Part shown: positions 10,030-19,305 of the stretch, in pieces
Position numbering within the stretch: the stretch's first letter is position 1
Layout of the letters: every line of letters starts with the position of its first letter
Assembly (NCBI RefSeq): GCF_016809835.1
Contig: NZ_JAFBIL020000004.1
Location: 310,001-374,000, forward strand
Source: Massilia soli
Lineage (GTDB): Bacteria; Pseudomonadota; Gammaproteobacteria; Burkholderiales; Burkholderiaceae_D
DNA: 64,000 bases
Direction: 5' to 3'
Made by a program: the position numbers and the translations under genes
Notes under the pieces: generated by a model
The model's input: the letters and a program-made list of their open reading frames with translations, nothing else
Databases searched by the model: none
Told to the model about the DNA's origin: nothing

Positions 10030-11478
10030 TTAGTCGAATTCTCCTACGCGCACGATTTTCAGTGCGTTGGTGCCGCCGGCCTGTCCCATCGGGGATCCCC
10101 AGGTCACGACGATGGTGTCGCCCTTGCGCACGACGCCCTGTTTCATCAGCAATTCTTCGGCCTGGCGCAGCACCGCGTGGCTGCCGCCTTCCTGCAGCAG
10201 GTGATAAGCTTGCACGTTACGATACAGCGATGCTTTGCGCTGCGTCTGCTGTGACGGGGTCAGTGCGAAAATCGGCGTGTCGATGCTGTGACGGCTCATC
10301 CACAGCGCGGTCGAGCCCGACTCGGTCAGCGCGACGATCGCTTTCACGCGCAGGTGGTGCGCAGTAAACAGCGCGCCGTACGCGATCGACTGGTCGATGC
10401 GGGTGAACTGGATGTTCAGGAAATCGGCGTCGAGCTTGTTGTACTCGGACTGCTCGGCTTCGGCGCAAATGGCCGCCATCATTTCGACGGTCTCGATCGG
10501 GTACTTGCCCGATGCGGTCTCGGCCGAGGTCATCACGGCGTCGGTGCCGTCCAGCACCGCGTTGGCCACGTCCGATACTTCGGCGCGGGTCGGCACGGCG
10601 TTGACGATCATCGACTCCATCATCTGGGTCGCGGTGATGGCCAGCTTGTTGCTCTCGCGCGCCATGCGGATCATGCGCTTTTGCAGCGCAGGCACGGCGG
10701 CATTGCCCACTTCCACGGCCAGGTCGCCACGCGCGACCATGATGCCGTCGGAGGCGTCGAGGATTTCCTGCAGCACCGGGATCGCTTCGGCGCGCTCGAT
10801 CTTGGCGATCATCCTTGGCTTGTGGTGGTATTGCTCGCCGGCGATGTTGGCCAGCTGGCGCGCCATTTCCATGTCGGTCGCGCTTTTCGGGAACGAGATC
10901 GCCAGGTAGTCGGCCTGGAAGCTCATCGCGGTCTTGATGTCTTCCATGTCCTTGGCGGTCAGTGCCGGCGCGGTCAGGCCGCCGCCCTGGCGGTTGATGC
11001 CCTTGTTGTTCGACAGCTCGCCGCCGACTTTGACCGTGGTGAAGACTTCGTGGCCGGCCACGCGGTCGACGATCAGCACGATCAGGCCGTCGTTCAGCAG
11101 CAGCTTGTCGCCCGGACGCACGTCGCGCGGCAGCGCCTTGTAGTCGAGGCCGACGCGTTCCTGGTTGCCCAGTTCGCCTTCATCGCCCCACTTGGCGTCG
11201 AGGATGAATTTTTCGCCATTTTCAAGGAAGATCTTGCCGTTTTCGAACTTGCCGACGCGGATCTTCGGACCTTGCATGTCGGCCATGATCGCCACTTCCT
11301 TGCCGCACTCGGCAGCCGCGCGGCGTACCAGCGTGGCGCGGTCGATGTGGTCTTGCGCTTTGCCGTGCGAGAAGTTCAGGCGCACAACGTCAACGCCTGC
11401 CTTGATCATCTTGACGAGGATATCGAAATCGGTCGACGCCGGGCCGATGGTTGCAACGATCTTTGTGCCACGATACAT
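10030..11478 (-). CDS. pyk: Pyruvate kinase
   Basis: A 482-residue pyruvate kinase that makes pyruvate and ATP from phosphoenolpyruvate. Family motifs are in order: [11 protein letters not shown] at the N-terminus, [45 protein letters not shown], and [10 protein letters not shown] with the active-site Lys/Glu region. The C-terminal regulatory domain is complete. Length is normal. It lies downstream of pgk with a GC hairpin in the spacer. Confidence 0.97.
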   Translation of the reverse strand: MYRGTKIVATIGPASTDFDILVKMIKAGVDVVRLNFSHGKAQDHIDRATLVRRAAAECGKEVAIMADMQGPKIRVGKFENGKIFLENGEKFILDAKWGDEGELGNQERVGLDYKALPRDVRPGDKLLLNDGLIVLIVDRVAGHEVFTTVKVGGELSNNKGINRQGGGLTAPALTAKDMEDIKTAMSFQADYLAISFPKSATDMEMARQLANIAGEQYHHKPRMIAKIERAEAIPVLQEILDASDGIMVARGDLAVEVGNAAVPALQKRMIRMARESNKLAITATQMMESMIVNAVPTRAEVSDVANAVLDGTDAVMTSAETASGKYPIETVEMMAAICAEAEQSEYNKLDADFLNIQFTRIDQSIAYGALFTAHHLRVKAIVALTESGSTALWMSRHSIDTPIFALTPSQQTQRKASLYRNVQAYHLLQEGGSHAVLRQAEELLMKQGVVRKGDTIVVTWGSPMGQAGGTNALKIVRVGEFD

Positions 11479-11497
11479 AGGTAATCCTTGAAGTAAA

Positions 11498-11519
11498 AGC
11501 GCAGCCGGAGGGCTGCGCT
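11498..11519 (-). promoter_or_regulatory. GC hairpin in the pgk-pyk spacer
   Basis: Nine-base arms AGCGCAGCC and GGCTGCGCT enclose a four-base loop just after the pgk stop. No T tract follows. An AAGGATT ribosome site for pyk comes next. The arrangement repeats that seen before purC, suggesting a shared role in tuning expression along the operon. Confidence 0.6.
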
Positions 11520-11523
11520 GGCG

Positions 11524-12738
11524 TTACTTGGTACTGCGTTGCAGGAGGATATCTACTGCTGGCAGCGTCTTCCCTTCGAGGAATTCGAGGAATGCCCCGC
11601 CGCCCGTCGAGATGTAGCCGATTTTATCGGTAATACCGTATTTCGCAATGGCAGCGAGGGTGTCGCCGCCGCCGGCAATCGAGAAGCCTTTGGAGCCGGC
11701 GATCGCCAGCGCCAGCATGCGCGTGCCTTCGCCGAATTGGTCGAACTCGAATACGCCGACCGGACCGTTCCACACGATGGTGCCGGCGCCGCGGATCTGC
11801 TGGGCCAGCGTCGCCGCCGTCTTCGGGCCGATGTCGAGGATCATGTCGTCATCCTGAACGTCGGCCACATCCTTGATGGTCGCTTCAGCGGTCGGCGAAA
11901 ATTCCTTGGCGCAAACGACATCGACTGGAATCGGCACCGTGGCGCCGCGCGCCGACATCATCTCGATGATGGCTTTCGCTTCGTCGACCAGGTCGGCTTC
12001 GACCAGCGACTTGCCGATGTTCAGGCCCTTGGCCTTCATGAAGGTGTTGGCGATGCCGCCGCCGACGATCAGGTTGTCGACCTTGCCGGCCAGCGCCTTC
12101 AGGATCGACAGCTTGGACGACACCTTCGAGCCGGCGACGATGGCCAGCAGCGGATGGTTCGGCGCGCCCAGCGCCTTGCCCAATGCATCCAGTTCGGCGG
12201 CCAGCAGCGGGCCGGCGCAAACAACTGGCGCGAACTTGGCGATACCGTGGGTGGTCGCTTCGGCACGGTGCGCGGTGCCGAAGGCATCGTTGACGTAGAC
12301 GTCGCACAGCTTGGCCATCTTCTGGGCCAGCTCGTCAGAATTCTTTTTCTCGCCCTTGTTGACGCGGCAGTTTTCCAGCAGGACGACCTGGCCGGGCTGC
12401 AGCTTGTCGAGCCCCTTGCCGTCGACCCAGTCCTGCTTCAGTTCAACCGGCTGGCCGAGCAGTTCGGACAAACGCGCGGCGACCGGCGCCAGGCTGTCTG
12501 CCGGCTTGAATTCGCCTTCGGTCGGACGGCCCAGGTGGGACGTCACCATGACCGTGGCGCCAGCCTTGAGGGCGGCCTGGATCGCAGGCACCGAGGCGCG
12601 GATACGCGTGTCCTCGGTAATGTTGCCCGCATCATCTTGCGGCACGTTCAGGTCGGCGCGGATAAACACGCGCTTTCCTTGCAGGGCGCCTTGGTCGATC
12701 AGGTCTTGCAGACGAGTAAAGTTGAGAACAGCGTGCAT
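11524..12738 (-). CDS. pgk: Phosphoglycerate kinase
   Basis: PGK (404 residues) transfers phosphate from 1,3-bisphosphoglycerate to ADP. Visible motifs include [18 protein letters not shown], the nucleotide-binding [22 protein letters not shown] and [13 protein letters not shown] chose the ATG at 12738, giving [13 protein letters not shown], over an in-frame TTG at 12756. It is the first gene of the leftward pgk-pyk-fba-purCEK-sua5 group. The operon's promoter must lie in or near the 70 bases between it and azlD; no clear consensus is visible. Confidence 0.97.
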   Translation of the reverse strand: MHAVLNFTRLQDLIDQGALQGKRVFIRADLNVPQDDAGNITEDTRIRASVPAIQAALKAGATVMVTSHLGRPTEGEFKPADSLAPVAARLSELLGQPVELKQDWVDGKGLDKLQPGQVVLLENCRVNKGEKKNSDELAQKMAKLCDVYVNDAFGTAHRAEATTHGIAKFAPVVCAGPLLAAELDALGKALGAPNHPLLAIVAGSKVSSKLSILKALAGKVDNLIVGGGIANTFMKAKGLNIGKSLVEADLVDEAKAIIEMMSARGATVPIPVDVVCAKEFSPTAEATIKDVADVQDDDMILDIGPKTAATLAQQIRGAGTIVWNGPVGVFEFDQFGEGTRMLALAIAGSKGFSIAGGGDTLAAIAKYGITDKIGYISTGGGAFLEFLEGKTLPAVDILLQRSTK

Positions 12739-12808
12739 GGCTACCCAGACGGACAATTGAGAAAGAACGCTATTTTAACTCATGAACAATGCAAATTTGC
12801 CAGCACGG

Positions 12809-13138
12809 TTACTGGAACCAAAGCCGCAGGCCGGTAAAGAAGAGCATCCCGAAAACAATGGTTTCAAGCATATTTCTGCGCCAAAGGTAATAGCCGATCG
12901 ATGCGAGGCCAGCCACCAGCTTCAGGTTGGTGAAGGCAAACTGCAGCTCCCCTTTACTGCCAAGCAACAAATCAGGCGCGACGATCGCGGCCAGCGCGCA
13001 GGCCGGCGCGAAGCGCAGCATTTCCTGCACCCGTTTCGGGATCGTGATGTGGTGGCCGACCAGCCAGAACGAGCTGCGGGTGGCCGCGGTGGCGAGCGCC
13101 AGCACGCCGATGGTGATCCAGATTTCGAGGTCGGTCAT
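12809..13138 (-). CDS. azlD: AzlD-type branched-chain amino acid exporter subunit
   Basis: A 109-residue membrane protein with about four hydrophobic segments and the AzlD/BrnE layout, including the conserved ATRSSFWL near the N-terminus. It works with AzlC as a two-component exporter of branched-chain amino acids (BrnFE-like). The substrate is inferred from family only. Its start overlaps the azlC stop by 4 bases. Confidence 0.88.
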   Translation of the reverse strand: MTDLEIWITIGVLALATAATRSSFWLVGHHITIPKRVQEMLRFAPACALAAIVAPDLLLGSKGELQFAFTNLKLVAGLASIGYYLWRRNMLETIVFGMLFFTGLRLWFQ

Positions 13139-13890
13139 GTCCGCGGCCTTATTTTTTCCATGGTTTCTTCAACCACCATCGCGGTCACCATGCCGAGCAA
13201 CACCGCTGCCAGCAGGCCCAGCTTGTACGGCAATTCGTAGGCCAGCACGGCGGTGGCGGCAGCCACCAGCACCCCGCAGGCGGCCGCCCTGTTGACCGTC
13301 AGCGGCACCATGATGCAGATGATGGCGAGGGTACCGGCAAAGCCCAGGCCCCACTCGGCCGGCACCGCGGCGCCGAGGAAAATGCCGGCGATGGAGCCAA
13401 CCTGCCAGGCGCCCCAGTTCGGGTACAGCAGGCCCTTGAGGTAGGAAAGCTTGCCCAGCGCCGGTGCCTCGGTCGGGAAGCGCTGCAGGAACAAGGCCAC
13501 CGACATGTCGCCTGACACATACCCGAGTGCGAAGCGTTTTTTCCACGGCAGGTGCGCAAAGTGCGGCGCCAGGATGGCCGAGAAGATTACGAAGCGCAGG
13601 TTGACGACCAGTGCCGTGGCGAACACCACCCAGATCGGGGCATTCGCGACAATCAGTGGAAGCGAGGCAAGCTGGGCCGAGCCGGCAAACACCAGCAGGG
13701 TCATCGCCAGCGCCTGCGGGATCGACAGGCCGGTCTTGATCATCGCGATACCGACCACCAGTCCCCATGCGCCGATGCCGAACAGGGTGGGAATGCCGAC
13801 CTTGAGGCCTTCGCGGAACACCGCCGGGTCTTCGTCCGGCGGGCGAACCGCTTCGGCTTCCGCCGCCGCTGTTGGAATTTGCCCGCTCAT
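13135..13890 (-). CDS. azlC: AzlC-type branched-chain amino acid exporter subunit
   Basis: The large AzlC/BrnF subunit has 251 residues, a hydrophilic first 25 residues and then about eight membrane segments. Family motifs include GLKVGIPTLFGIGAWG, FAGSAQLASLPLI, VVNLRFVIFSAILAPHF and YVSGDMSVALF. It overlaps azlD by 4 bases. No Lrp or LysR regulator is adjacent. The 217-base gap upstream separates it from the divergent zinc-finger gene and must hold both promoters. Confidence 0.92.
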   Translation of the reverse strand: MSGQIPTAAAEAEAVRPPDEDPAVFREGLKVGIPTLFGIGAWGLVVGIAMIKTGLSIPQALAMTLLVFAGSAQLASLPLIVANAPIWVVFATALVVNLRFVIFSAILAPHFAHLPWKKRFALGYVSGDMSVALFLQRFPTEAPALGKLSYLKGLLYPNWGAWQVGSIAGIFLGAAVPAEWGLGFAGTLAIICIMVPLTVNRAAACGVLVAAATAVLAYELPYKLGLLAAVLLGMVTAMVVEETMEKIRPRT

Positions 13891-14107
13891 GTTGTTTTCC
13901 TGCTACAGCCAATGCTGGAGGACAGTGCGGGCGAGGGGGAGCGGTCGGCCATGAAGCGCAATTCTTTGTGAGGCGCCGGGTCCGCTTTTCCATGGGAGAA
14001 AGGCGAGCACGGCCGTGATTGTTGAGGCGCTATTTTAACGGCCATTCCGGATGGCTGCCCGAATCCGCTAAAATCGAGGTCTTGCCCCTTAGCGTTTCGG
14101 AGAATCC

Positions 14108-14302
14108 ATGAATCACAAACAAGTGCCTGCAGTAGAGCTAGAAGCCAAAGACCTGCCGGCGCACTGCCCGAACCCGGCGATGCCGCTGTGGTCGTCCCAT
14201 CCGCGCGTGTTCCTCGACTTCGGCCACGACGGCCTGGCCAAGTGCCCGTATTGCGGCACCGAGTACATGCTCAAGCCAGGCACGGTCCTGTCGCATCACT
14301 AA
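14108..14302 (+). CDS. Small CHCC zinc-finger protein
   Basis: A 64-residue protein with one zinc-finger CHCC domain: Cys in AHCPNP, His in SHPRVFLD, then CPYCGTEY. This family is the bacterial relative of the mitochondrial complex I subunit NDUFS6; the bacterial function is not established. It is the first of four rightward genes with short spacings or overlaps. A plausible TAAAAT -10 lies about 40 bases upstream of the ATG. Confidence 0.9.
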   Translation: MNHKQVPAVELEAKDLPAHCPNPAMPLWSSHPRVFLDFGHDGLAKCPYCGTEYMLKPGTVLSHH

Positions 14303-14323
14303 CCGCGGCACGCTGGAGAGCAG

Positions 14324-14746
14324 ATGAAACGCCAGAAACAGCTGATCGGCACCGCCGCCGAGGTTGAGACCGCCTTCTATGAAGCGCTCAACCGCGGCGA
14401 CGTCGACGCCCTGATGGAACTCTGGGCCGACGACGAGGAAATCATCTGCGTCCACCCGGGCGGCCCGCGCCTGCATGGCCACGCGGCGATCCACGCGTCG
14501 TGGGAAGCGATCCTCGAGCGCGGCGGCCTGCAGATCCGGCCGTCGCAGCTGTACGTCAGCCACAACATGATGAGCGCGGTACACAGCGTGGTCGAGGGTG
14601 TGACCTCGAACGGCGAGGAAGCAGCGCATCTTGTGGCCACCAATGTGTACATGAAGACCCCGGCCGGCTGGCGCATGGTGTCGCACCATGTGTCGGTCGC
14701 GCCTGGCCCGGTGCCTTCCGGCGCGCTGCCAACCAACCTGCACTGA
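14324..14746 (+). CDS. NTF2-like (SnoaL/DUF4440-type) protein
   Basis: This 140-residue protein has the cone-shaped NTF2-like fold pattern: a first helix ending FYEALNRGDVDALMELWADDEE, an ICVHPGGPRLHGHAAI loop and later beta strands ending WRMVSHHVSV. Members include ketosteroid isomerases, polyketide cyclases and many proteins of unknown role, so no reaction can be assigned. It lies 21 bases after the zinc-finger gene and 10 before the hydrolase gene, and is probably co-transcribed with both. Confidence 0.85.
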   Translation: MKRQKQLIGTAAEVETAFYEALNRGDVDALMELWADDEEIICVHPGGPRLHGHAAIHASWEAILERGGLQIRPSQLYVSHNMMSAVHSVVEGVTSNGEEAAHLVATNVYMKTPAGWRMVSHHVSVAPGPVPSGALPTNLH

Positions 14747-14756
14747 CCTTCGCCGC

Positions 14757-15749
14757 ATGCGCTACACCGCACCGTTCTGGCTGCCTAGCGGACACCTGCA
14801 AACGATTTATCCCGCCATCGCGATCGCCAAGCCGCCAGTGACGTTCCGGCGCGAGCGCTGGGACGCGCACGACGGCGATTTCGTTGATGTCGATTTCGTT
14901 GATGGTGAGCCTGGCAAACCGTTCGTGGTGCTGTTTCATGGCCTGGAAGGTTCGTCCAACAGCCATTACGCACGCTCGCTGATGGCGGCGGTCGCCGCCC
15001 GCGGCTGGTCCGGCGCGGTGCCGCATTTCCGCGGCTGTTCAGGCGAAGCGAACCTTGCGCCGCGCTTCTACCATTCGGGCGATGCGCAGGAGCTCGACTG
15101 GATCTTGCGGCGCCTGCGGCCACGCGCGATGGGCAAGTTTTACGCCGTCGGCGTGTCGCTTGGCGGCAATGCCCTGCTACGCTGGCTAGGCGAAGGGCAA
15201 CACGAATCCGAGATCGTCGATGCGGCCTGCGCCGTGTCGGCGCCGCTCGACCTGGCGCGCGGCGGCGAATCGCTGTCGTCAGGGTTCAACATGCTCTACA
15301 CGCGCATGTTCCTGCAAACACTCAAGCCGAAGTGCCTCGCCAAGCTCGACCAGTTTCCCGGCCTGTTCGACCGCGACGCCTTGCTGTCCGCGCGCGACCT
15401 CTACGAATTCGACAACGTGGTGACGGCGCCCCTGCATGGCTACCGCGACACCAACGATTACTGGGACCGCGCCAGCGCCAAGCACGTGCTCGATGACATC
15501 ACCGTGCCGACCCTGGTGCTCAACGCGCGCAACGACCCCTTCCTGCCTGGCGTGCATTTGCCAAGCAAGGCGTCGCCGCACGTTACGCTGGAGTACCCGG
15601 AACATGGCGGCCATGTCGGGTTCGCAAGCGGCGGCATTCCCGGCAGCCTCGACTGGCTGCCGCAGCGCCTGATCAGCTTCCTCGAGGGCGCCCCGTCAAC
15701 GCGAGCGCCGAGCGCGCGCGAAGTGTGCGAAGCTGTCGAGCATGGATGA
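14757..15749 (+). CDS. YheT-family alpha/beta hydrolase
   Basis: A 330-residue alpha/beta hydrolase of the YheT/COG0429 type. FWLPSGHLQTIYPA at the N-terminus is typical of the group. The nucleophile elbow is GVSLGGN, and the late His lies in EHGGHVGF. FHGLEGSSNSHY supplies the oxyanion loop. The natural substrate of the family is not well defined (short-chain esters in vitro). The ATG at 14757 was chosen over upstream in-frame codons because it starts the conserved domain. The stop overlaps the next gene by 8 bases. Confidence 0.92.
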   Translation: MRYTAPFWLPSGHLQTIYPAIAIAKPPVTFRRERWDAHDGDFVDVDFVDGEPGKPFVVLFHGLEGSSNSHYARSLMAAVAARGWSGAVPHFRGCSGEANLAPRFYHSGDAQELDWILRRLRPRAMGKFYAVGVSLGGNALLRWLGEGQHESEIVDAACAVSAPLDLARGGESLSSGFNMLYTRMFLQTLKPKCLAKLDQFPGLFDRDALLSARDLYEFDNVVTAPLHGYRDTNDYWDRASAKHVLDDITVPTLVLNARNDPFLPGVHLPSKASPHVTLEYPEHGGHVGFASGGIPGSLDWLPQRLISFLEGAPSTRAPSAREVCEAVEHG

Positions 15750-16317
15750 CATTGTAAAAAAGGCCATCGCGAAATGGCCGAACGTACCGCACTGCTATGG
15801 CTGGCTGGCGCTTGATGCGCGCGGCGCCTGGCGCATGCGCGACGAGCGCGCGCAACACCTGGACCTTCCCGGCGACAAGGTACATCAACAGGCTTTGCTT
15901 GGATTCATCAATCGCAATTACGCGGCGGACGAGCGCGGCTGCTGGTATTTCCAGAACGGTCCGCAACGCGTGTACCTGAACCTGGAAGCGACGCCCTACA
16001 TCGCGCGCACCGATCCGCAACAAGGCTTGCTGGTGCAGACCGGTGAGACACTTGGCGACATCGAGCGCGCGTGCATGACCGAGACCGGCGAGCTGATTGT
16101 GTGCGGCGGTGGCAAGGTCGCGAAGGTGGATGACCGCGACATGGGCCAATTGGTCGATGCGATGCAGATTAACGGCCAGCCCGCTTCAGACGATGCGCTG
16201 CTGGCATGGATGGAAGGCAGCCCGGGTTCATTAATGCTCGGCCAGGTGATCGTCGAGCGGATCAGGCAGGCTGCGGTGCCGGAAGAATTCGGCTTCGTGC
16301 AACGGCCGCAGGCCTAG
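15742..16317 (+). CDS. Conserved betaproteobacterial protein of unknown function
   Basis: A 191-residue soluble protein starting MDDIVKKAIAKWPNVPHCYGWL. I recognise it as a conserved companion of YheT-type hydrolase genes in Burkholderiales but cannot name a function. It is rich in Trp, Tyr and Cys early on (CYGWLAL, ARGAWRMRDE, CWYFQNGPQRVYLNLE) and has a CGGGKVAKVDDRD segment. No signal peptide or membrane helix is visible. It overlaps the hydrolase gene by 8 bases, so the two are probably translated together. A REP-like pair follows. Confidence 0.82.
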   Translation: MDDIVKKAIAKWPNVPHCYGWLALDARGAWRMRDERAQHLDLPGDKVHQQALLGFINRNYAADERGCWYFQNGPQRVYLNLEATPYIARTDPQQGLLVQTGETLGDIERACMTETGELIVCGGGKVAKVDDRDMGQLVDAMQINGQPASDDALLAWMEGSPGSLMLGQVIVERIRQAAVPEEFGFVQRPQA

Positions 16318-16319
16318 CT

Positions 16320-16398
16320 CGCCGTTCCCGCGCATGCGGGAACCTTTACACTGCATCGAAGCTAGTTCAGCCTGGATTCCCGCCTGCGCGGGAACGAC
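16320..16398. repeat. REP-like inverted pair, family A
   Basis: CCGTTCCCGCGCATGCGGGA on the left and GATTCCCGCCTGCGCGGGAA on the right form facing palindromes in the 84-base gap between two convergent genes. It may serve as a two-sided transcription stop. Confidence 0.85.
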
Positions 16399-16401
16399 AT
16401 A

Positions 16402-18000
16402 TTACTTCTTCGCTTCCTCAATCTCTTCCCTGCGCTTGGCTTGCCATTCGCGTTCGCGCGCGTCGATCAGTGCCAGGTCGTAGAACGATGCATCCTTTGC
16501 CTTGCGCGCGATCGTCAGCTGGTCCAGCGCCGCCAGCACACTGCCACCCAACGCATACGACTCGGCCAGCGCCATGTGCTGCAGCGTCAGCTTTCCCTGC
16601 GCCGCGTACGCTTTCGCCAGCAGATCATGCAGTTTTGGCTCCTCGCGGTACAGCTGGACCTGGTCACGCAAGAACTTCGCAGCGTCGTCCAGTTTGCCGT
16701 TGGCGATCATTGCATCCGCATATTGGCGCGCGATCCCGCGCGATAGCGGGTATTGCAAATGGGCCAGTTCGGCTTCCTTCATTCCTTGCAGCTTGACCGC
16801 GGCCGGCTGGCCCGGCGCCAGCTTGATCTCGACGCCCAGGCTGGCGAAGGTCGGAGCGCCATACGAGCCGGCACGCTGGGCGGACATCACCGCGCCGCTG
16901 TCGGACGGCTTCATGGTGGCGCGCGCCTTGTCCAGCCATTCCTGCGCCTTGACGTGATTGCCGCGCTTGAGTTCGAGGAAAGCCAGTCCGTACTGCGCGC
17001 CCGCCTTCTGCTGCCGGTTCAGCTGCGTCAGCTGGCTCTCGAATGCCATGTGCGTGTCGCGCAGGCCTTGTACCGACTCATCCTGCAGCACGCGCGCGCG
17101 CGCGCGGACCAGGTGGAACTCGATACTGTCGATGCGCTGGCGGTAAGGCGTTTCGCGGATGCGCGACTGGATATCCGAAATACGTTCCGAGGTCAGCGGG
17201 TGGCTGCGCAGGTAGGCCGGCGTCAGGTCTGAATAATTGCGGCTGGCCGACTGAAGGCGCTGGAAAAACTCGACCATGCCGGTGGTGTCATAACCGCCTG
17301 CGCCCATAATCTGGAACCCCACGCGGTCGGCCTCTCGCTCGGCATCGCGCGAGAAATCGAGCTGGCGCTGGATCGCCAGGCCCTGGCCGCCCATGAAGAC
17401 ACCCATCGCGGCGTCGCTGCCGGCTTTGGAAGCGAGCGCGGCGAGCAGCATCGCCGCCAGCGGGATCAACGCGTCCTGGCGCTGCTGGCCAAGCATGCGG
17501 GCGATGTGGCGCTGGGCCACGTGGCCGATCTCGTGCGACATCACTGATGCCAGTTCGGATTCCGACTGCGCGGCGATCAGCAGGCCGGTGTGCGCTCCAA
17601 TGAAACCACCTGGCAAAGCGAACGCGTTGAGGACCGGATCGCGCACGGCGAAGAAATAGTAGTCGGCATTGGTTTCGCCGCGCGCGCCCGGGTAAGCGGC
17701 GACGAGCGCGTTGCCGAAGCTGTTCATGTATTCGAGGATGACATCGTCGTCGATGAAATCGCGGTCGCGGCGGATGTCGCGCATGATTTCTTCGCCGAGC
17801 TTGCGTTCGAATACGGGAGACAGGTCTTCGCGGGCGGTGTCGCCGAGCGTCGGCAGGCTAGGTGCTGCGGTGGTGGCCTGGGCGTAGCCGGCCGGGATCG
17901 CAACGACAAAGGACGTGAGCGCCGCAGCCGAAACGGCCGTGACGGCACGCCGGATTCGCGTGGTGAGGCGTCGAAGAGCTGGAGCTGGTTTCGTTTTCAC
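16402..18000 (-). CDS. Periplasmic BepA-like M48 metalloprotease with TPR region
   Basis: This 532-residue protein has a long signal peptide (about 1-42 ending GYAQA), an M48 zinc protease domain with HEIGH at 156-160 and a downstream DAEREAD Glu ligand, and a C-terminal half of helical repeats resembling TPRs. The layout matches BepA (YfgC), which degrades or helps fold stalled outer-membrane proteins such as LptD. The role in outer-membrane quality control is inferred from that match. It is a single gene, convergent with the preceding operon and divergent from moaC. Confidence 0.9.
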   Translation of the reverse strand: MKTKPAPALRRLTTRIRRAVTAVSAAALTSFVVAIPAGYAQATTAAPSLPTLGDTAREDLSPVFERKLGEEIMRDIRRDRDFIDDDVILEYMNSFGNALVAAYPGARGETNADYYFFAVRDPVLNAFALPGGFIGAHTGLLIAAQSESELASVMSHEIGHVAQRHIARMLGQQRQDALIPLAAMLLAALASKAGSDAAMGVFMGGQGLAIQRQLDFSRDAEREADRVGFQIMGAGGYDTTGMVEFFQRLQSASRNYSDLTPAYLRSHPLTSERISDIQSRIRETPYRQRIDSIEFHLVRARARVLQDESVQGLRDTHMAFESQLTQLNRQQKAGAQYGLAFLELKRGNHVKAQEWLDKARATMKPSDSGAVMSAQRAGSYGAPTFASLGVEIKLAPGQPAAVKLQGMKEAELAHLQYPLSRGIARQYADAMIANGKLDDAAKFLRDQVQLYREEPKLHDLLAKAYAAQGKLTLQHMALAESYALGGSVLAALDQLTIARKAKDASFYDLALIDAREREWQAKRREEIEEAKK

Positions 18001-18073
18001 GGTGCTATGATAACCGCATCTGCGAAACGTGCATCTTCCGCCAACATTTTATTACCACCCATCATTCCCAACA

Positions 18074-18577
18074 ATGACAACCAATTCCAACCCGCAAGGC
18101 GACCTCACCCATTTTGACGCGACCGGACAGGCGCACATGGTTGATGTCGGCGCTAAAAACGAAACCCATCGCATTGCCGTTGCGGCCGGGACCGTCCGCA
18201 TGAAGCCAGAGACATTGGCGCGCGTGGTGTCGGGAACTGCAAAGAAGGGCGATGTGCTGGGGATTGCGCGCATTGCGGCGATCATGGCGGCGAAGAAGAC
18301 AAGCGACCTGGTGCCGCTGTGCCATCCGCTGGCGCTGACGCGGGTTGCTGTGGATTTCGAGATTGATGAGGCAGCGTCAAGCGTTCATTGCCGTGCGCAG
18401 GTTGAGACCGTGGGGAAGACTGGGGTGGAGATGGAGGCGTTGACCGCGGTGCAGGTTGGACTGCTAACAATCTACGACATGTGCAAGGCCGTTGATAGAG
18501 GGATGATGATGACAAATATTCGTGTTCTGGAAAAGCATGGTGGCAAGTCGGGGGACTGGTCCGCTGAGATTCAATAG
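18074..18577 (+). CDS. moaC: Cyclic pyranopterin monophosphate synthase
   Basis: MoaC (167 residues) converts the MoaA product into cyclic pyranopterin monophosphate in molybdenum cofactor synthesis. [54 protein letters not shown] and the Lys/Asp active-site segment are all present. I chose the ATG at 18074; the longer frame starts with GTG at 18029 and adds 15 residues without conservation. No moaA or other moa gene is adjacent. A terminator shared with pilA follows. Confidence 0.96.
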   Translation: MTTNSNPQGDLTHFDATGQAHMVDVGAKNETHRIAVAAGTVRMKPETLARVVSGTAKKGDVLGIARIAAIMAAKKTSDLVPLCHPLALTRVAVDFEIDEAASSVHCRAQVETVGKTGVEMEALTAVQVGLLTIYDMCKAVDRGMMMTNIRVLEKHGGKSGDWSAEIQ

Positions 18578-18586
18578 TACTAACGC

Positions 18587-18618
18587 AAAAAAATACTCCA
18601 ACCGGAGTTGGAGTATTT
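18587..18618 (-). terminator. Terminator between moaC and pilA
   Basis: Twelve-base arms AAATACTCCAAC and GTTGGAGTATTT enclose four bases. On the minus strand a run of seven Ts follows, giving a strong terminator for pilA. On the plus strand it is a weaker stop for moaC. Confidence 0.9.
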
Positions 18619-18668
18619 GTCGTTTGCGACTACAACGATGTTTAGTTGATTATTCGCGCTTACGATTA

Positions 18669-19103
18669 TTAAGGTGCTGCTGCGGCGGCGACGCAACCAG
18701 GACCGCTGTGTTTCTCTTCAGCAGTGGTACCGCAAGTCCACAGGCCGGCATCGTCGCGGGTCAAGGTAATAGCCTTGTCGCTAACCGCCGCCGGGCCGCC
18801 TTCGATTTCACAGACCAAGGTGGTTTCGGTTGCAGTCATGATGCAGTTCGTGGTTTCGGCCTTGACGCTCGGAAGCTTACCGATTGCATCAACAACGACC
18901 CCATCATTCACCGCGACTTCATAAGGTGTCTTAGCGGCCGAAACTTCACCTAAGGCAGCTGCGAACTTCGACTTAGCAACGTAATCTTGGTAAGCAGGAA
19001 TTGCAACTGCTGCCAAGATACCAATGATTGCTACAACGATCATCAGTTCGATCAGGGTGAAACCGGCTTGGGCTTGTTTCTTCATCATTTTCATCGATTT
19101 CAT
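18669..19103 (-). CDS. pilA: Type IV pilin (PilA)
   Basis: A 144-residue major-type pilin precursor. The class IVa cleavage site is [30 protein letters not shown], with Glu5 of the mature protein present. The leader is 14 residues and contains four Met codons; a GGAG site seven bases before the first ATG fixes the start. The C-terminal domain has Cys in TNCIM, LVCEI, WTCG and GPGC, enough for two disulfides. No assembly genes are adjacent. A consensus sigma-54 promoter lies upstream, as in PilR-controlled pilins. The tail ends in an Ala-rich stretch. Confidence 0.96.
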   Translation of the reverse strand: MKSMKMMKKQAQAGFTLIELMIVVAIIGILAAVAIPAYQDYVAKSKFAAALGEVSAAKTPYEVAVNDGVVVDAIGKLPSVKAETTNCIMTATETTLVCEIEGGPAAVSDKAITLTRDDAGLWTCGTTAEEKHSGPGCVAAAAAP

Positions 19104-19160
19104 GGTGTTTCTCCGTGTGGGTTTAAATTTTGTCTTGCACTGCTACCGCCCTTTCATATG

Positions 19161-19176
19161 AGCAATTGCCGTGCCA
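19161..19176 (-). promoter_or_regulatory. Sigma-54 promoter of pilA
   Basis: On the minus strand the sequence TGGCACG-GCAA-TTGCT matches the -24/-12 consensus (TGGCACG-N4-TTGCW) at every specified position. It lies 57 bases before the pilA start codon. Sigma-54 promoters need an enhancer-binding activator, PilR in studied pilin systems. Confidence 0.93.
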
Positions 19177-19249
19177 GCTTGAATTCACGGGTTTTTATTA
19201 TTTCGAAGACATCAAAACCAGGTAACTCAGCCATTTTCCGTCATTAATA

Positions 19250-19305
19250 CTGACATTTTTTGTCAGTTTAGGTTCCGAAGTTTGTCAGTAATCATGCACT
19301 GACAG
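19250..19305. promoter_or_regulatory. TGTCAG repeat array, candidate activator site for pilA
   Basis: Four copies of the hexamer TGTCAG occur in 56 bases as two facing pairs: CTGACA-N5-TGTCAG and TGTCAG-N10-CTGACA. They lie about 75-145 bases upstream of the -12 box, where sigma-54 activators bind. The known PilR site in Pseudomonas is a tandem of (C/G)TGTC motifs, which these resemble. The last copy is inside the end of the FHA gene. Confidence 0.6.
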
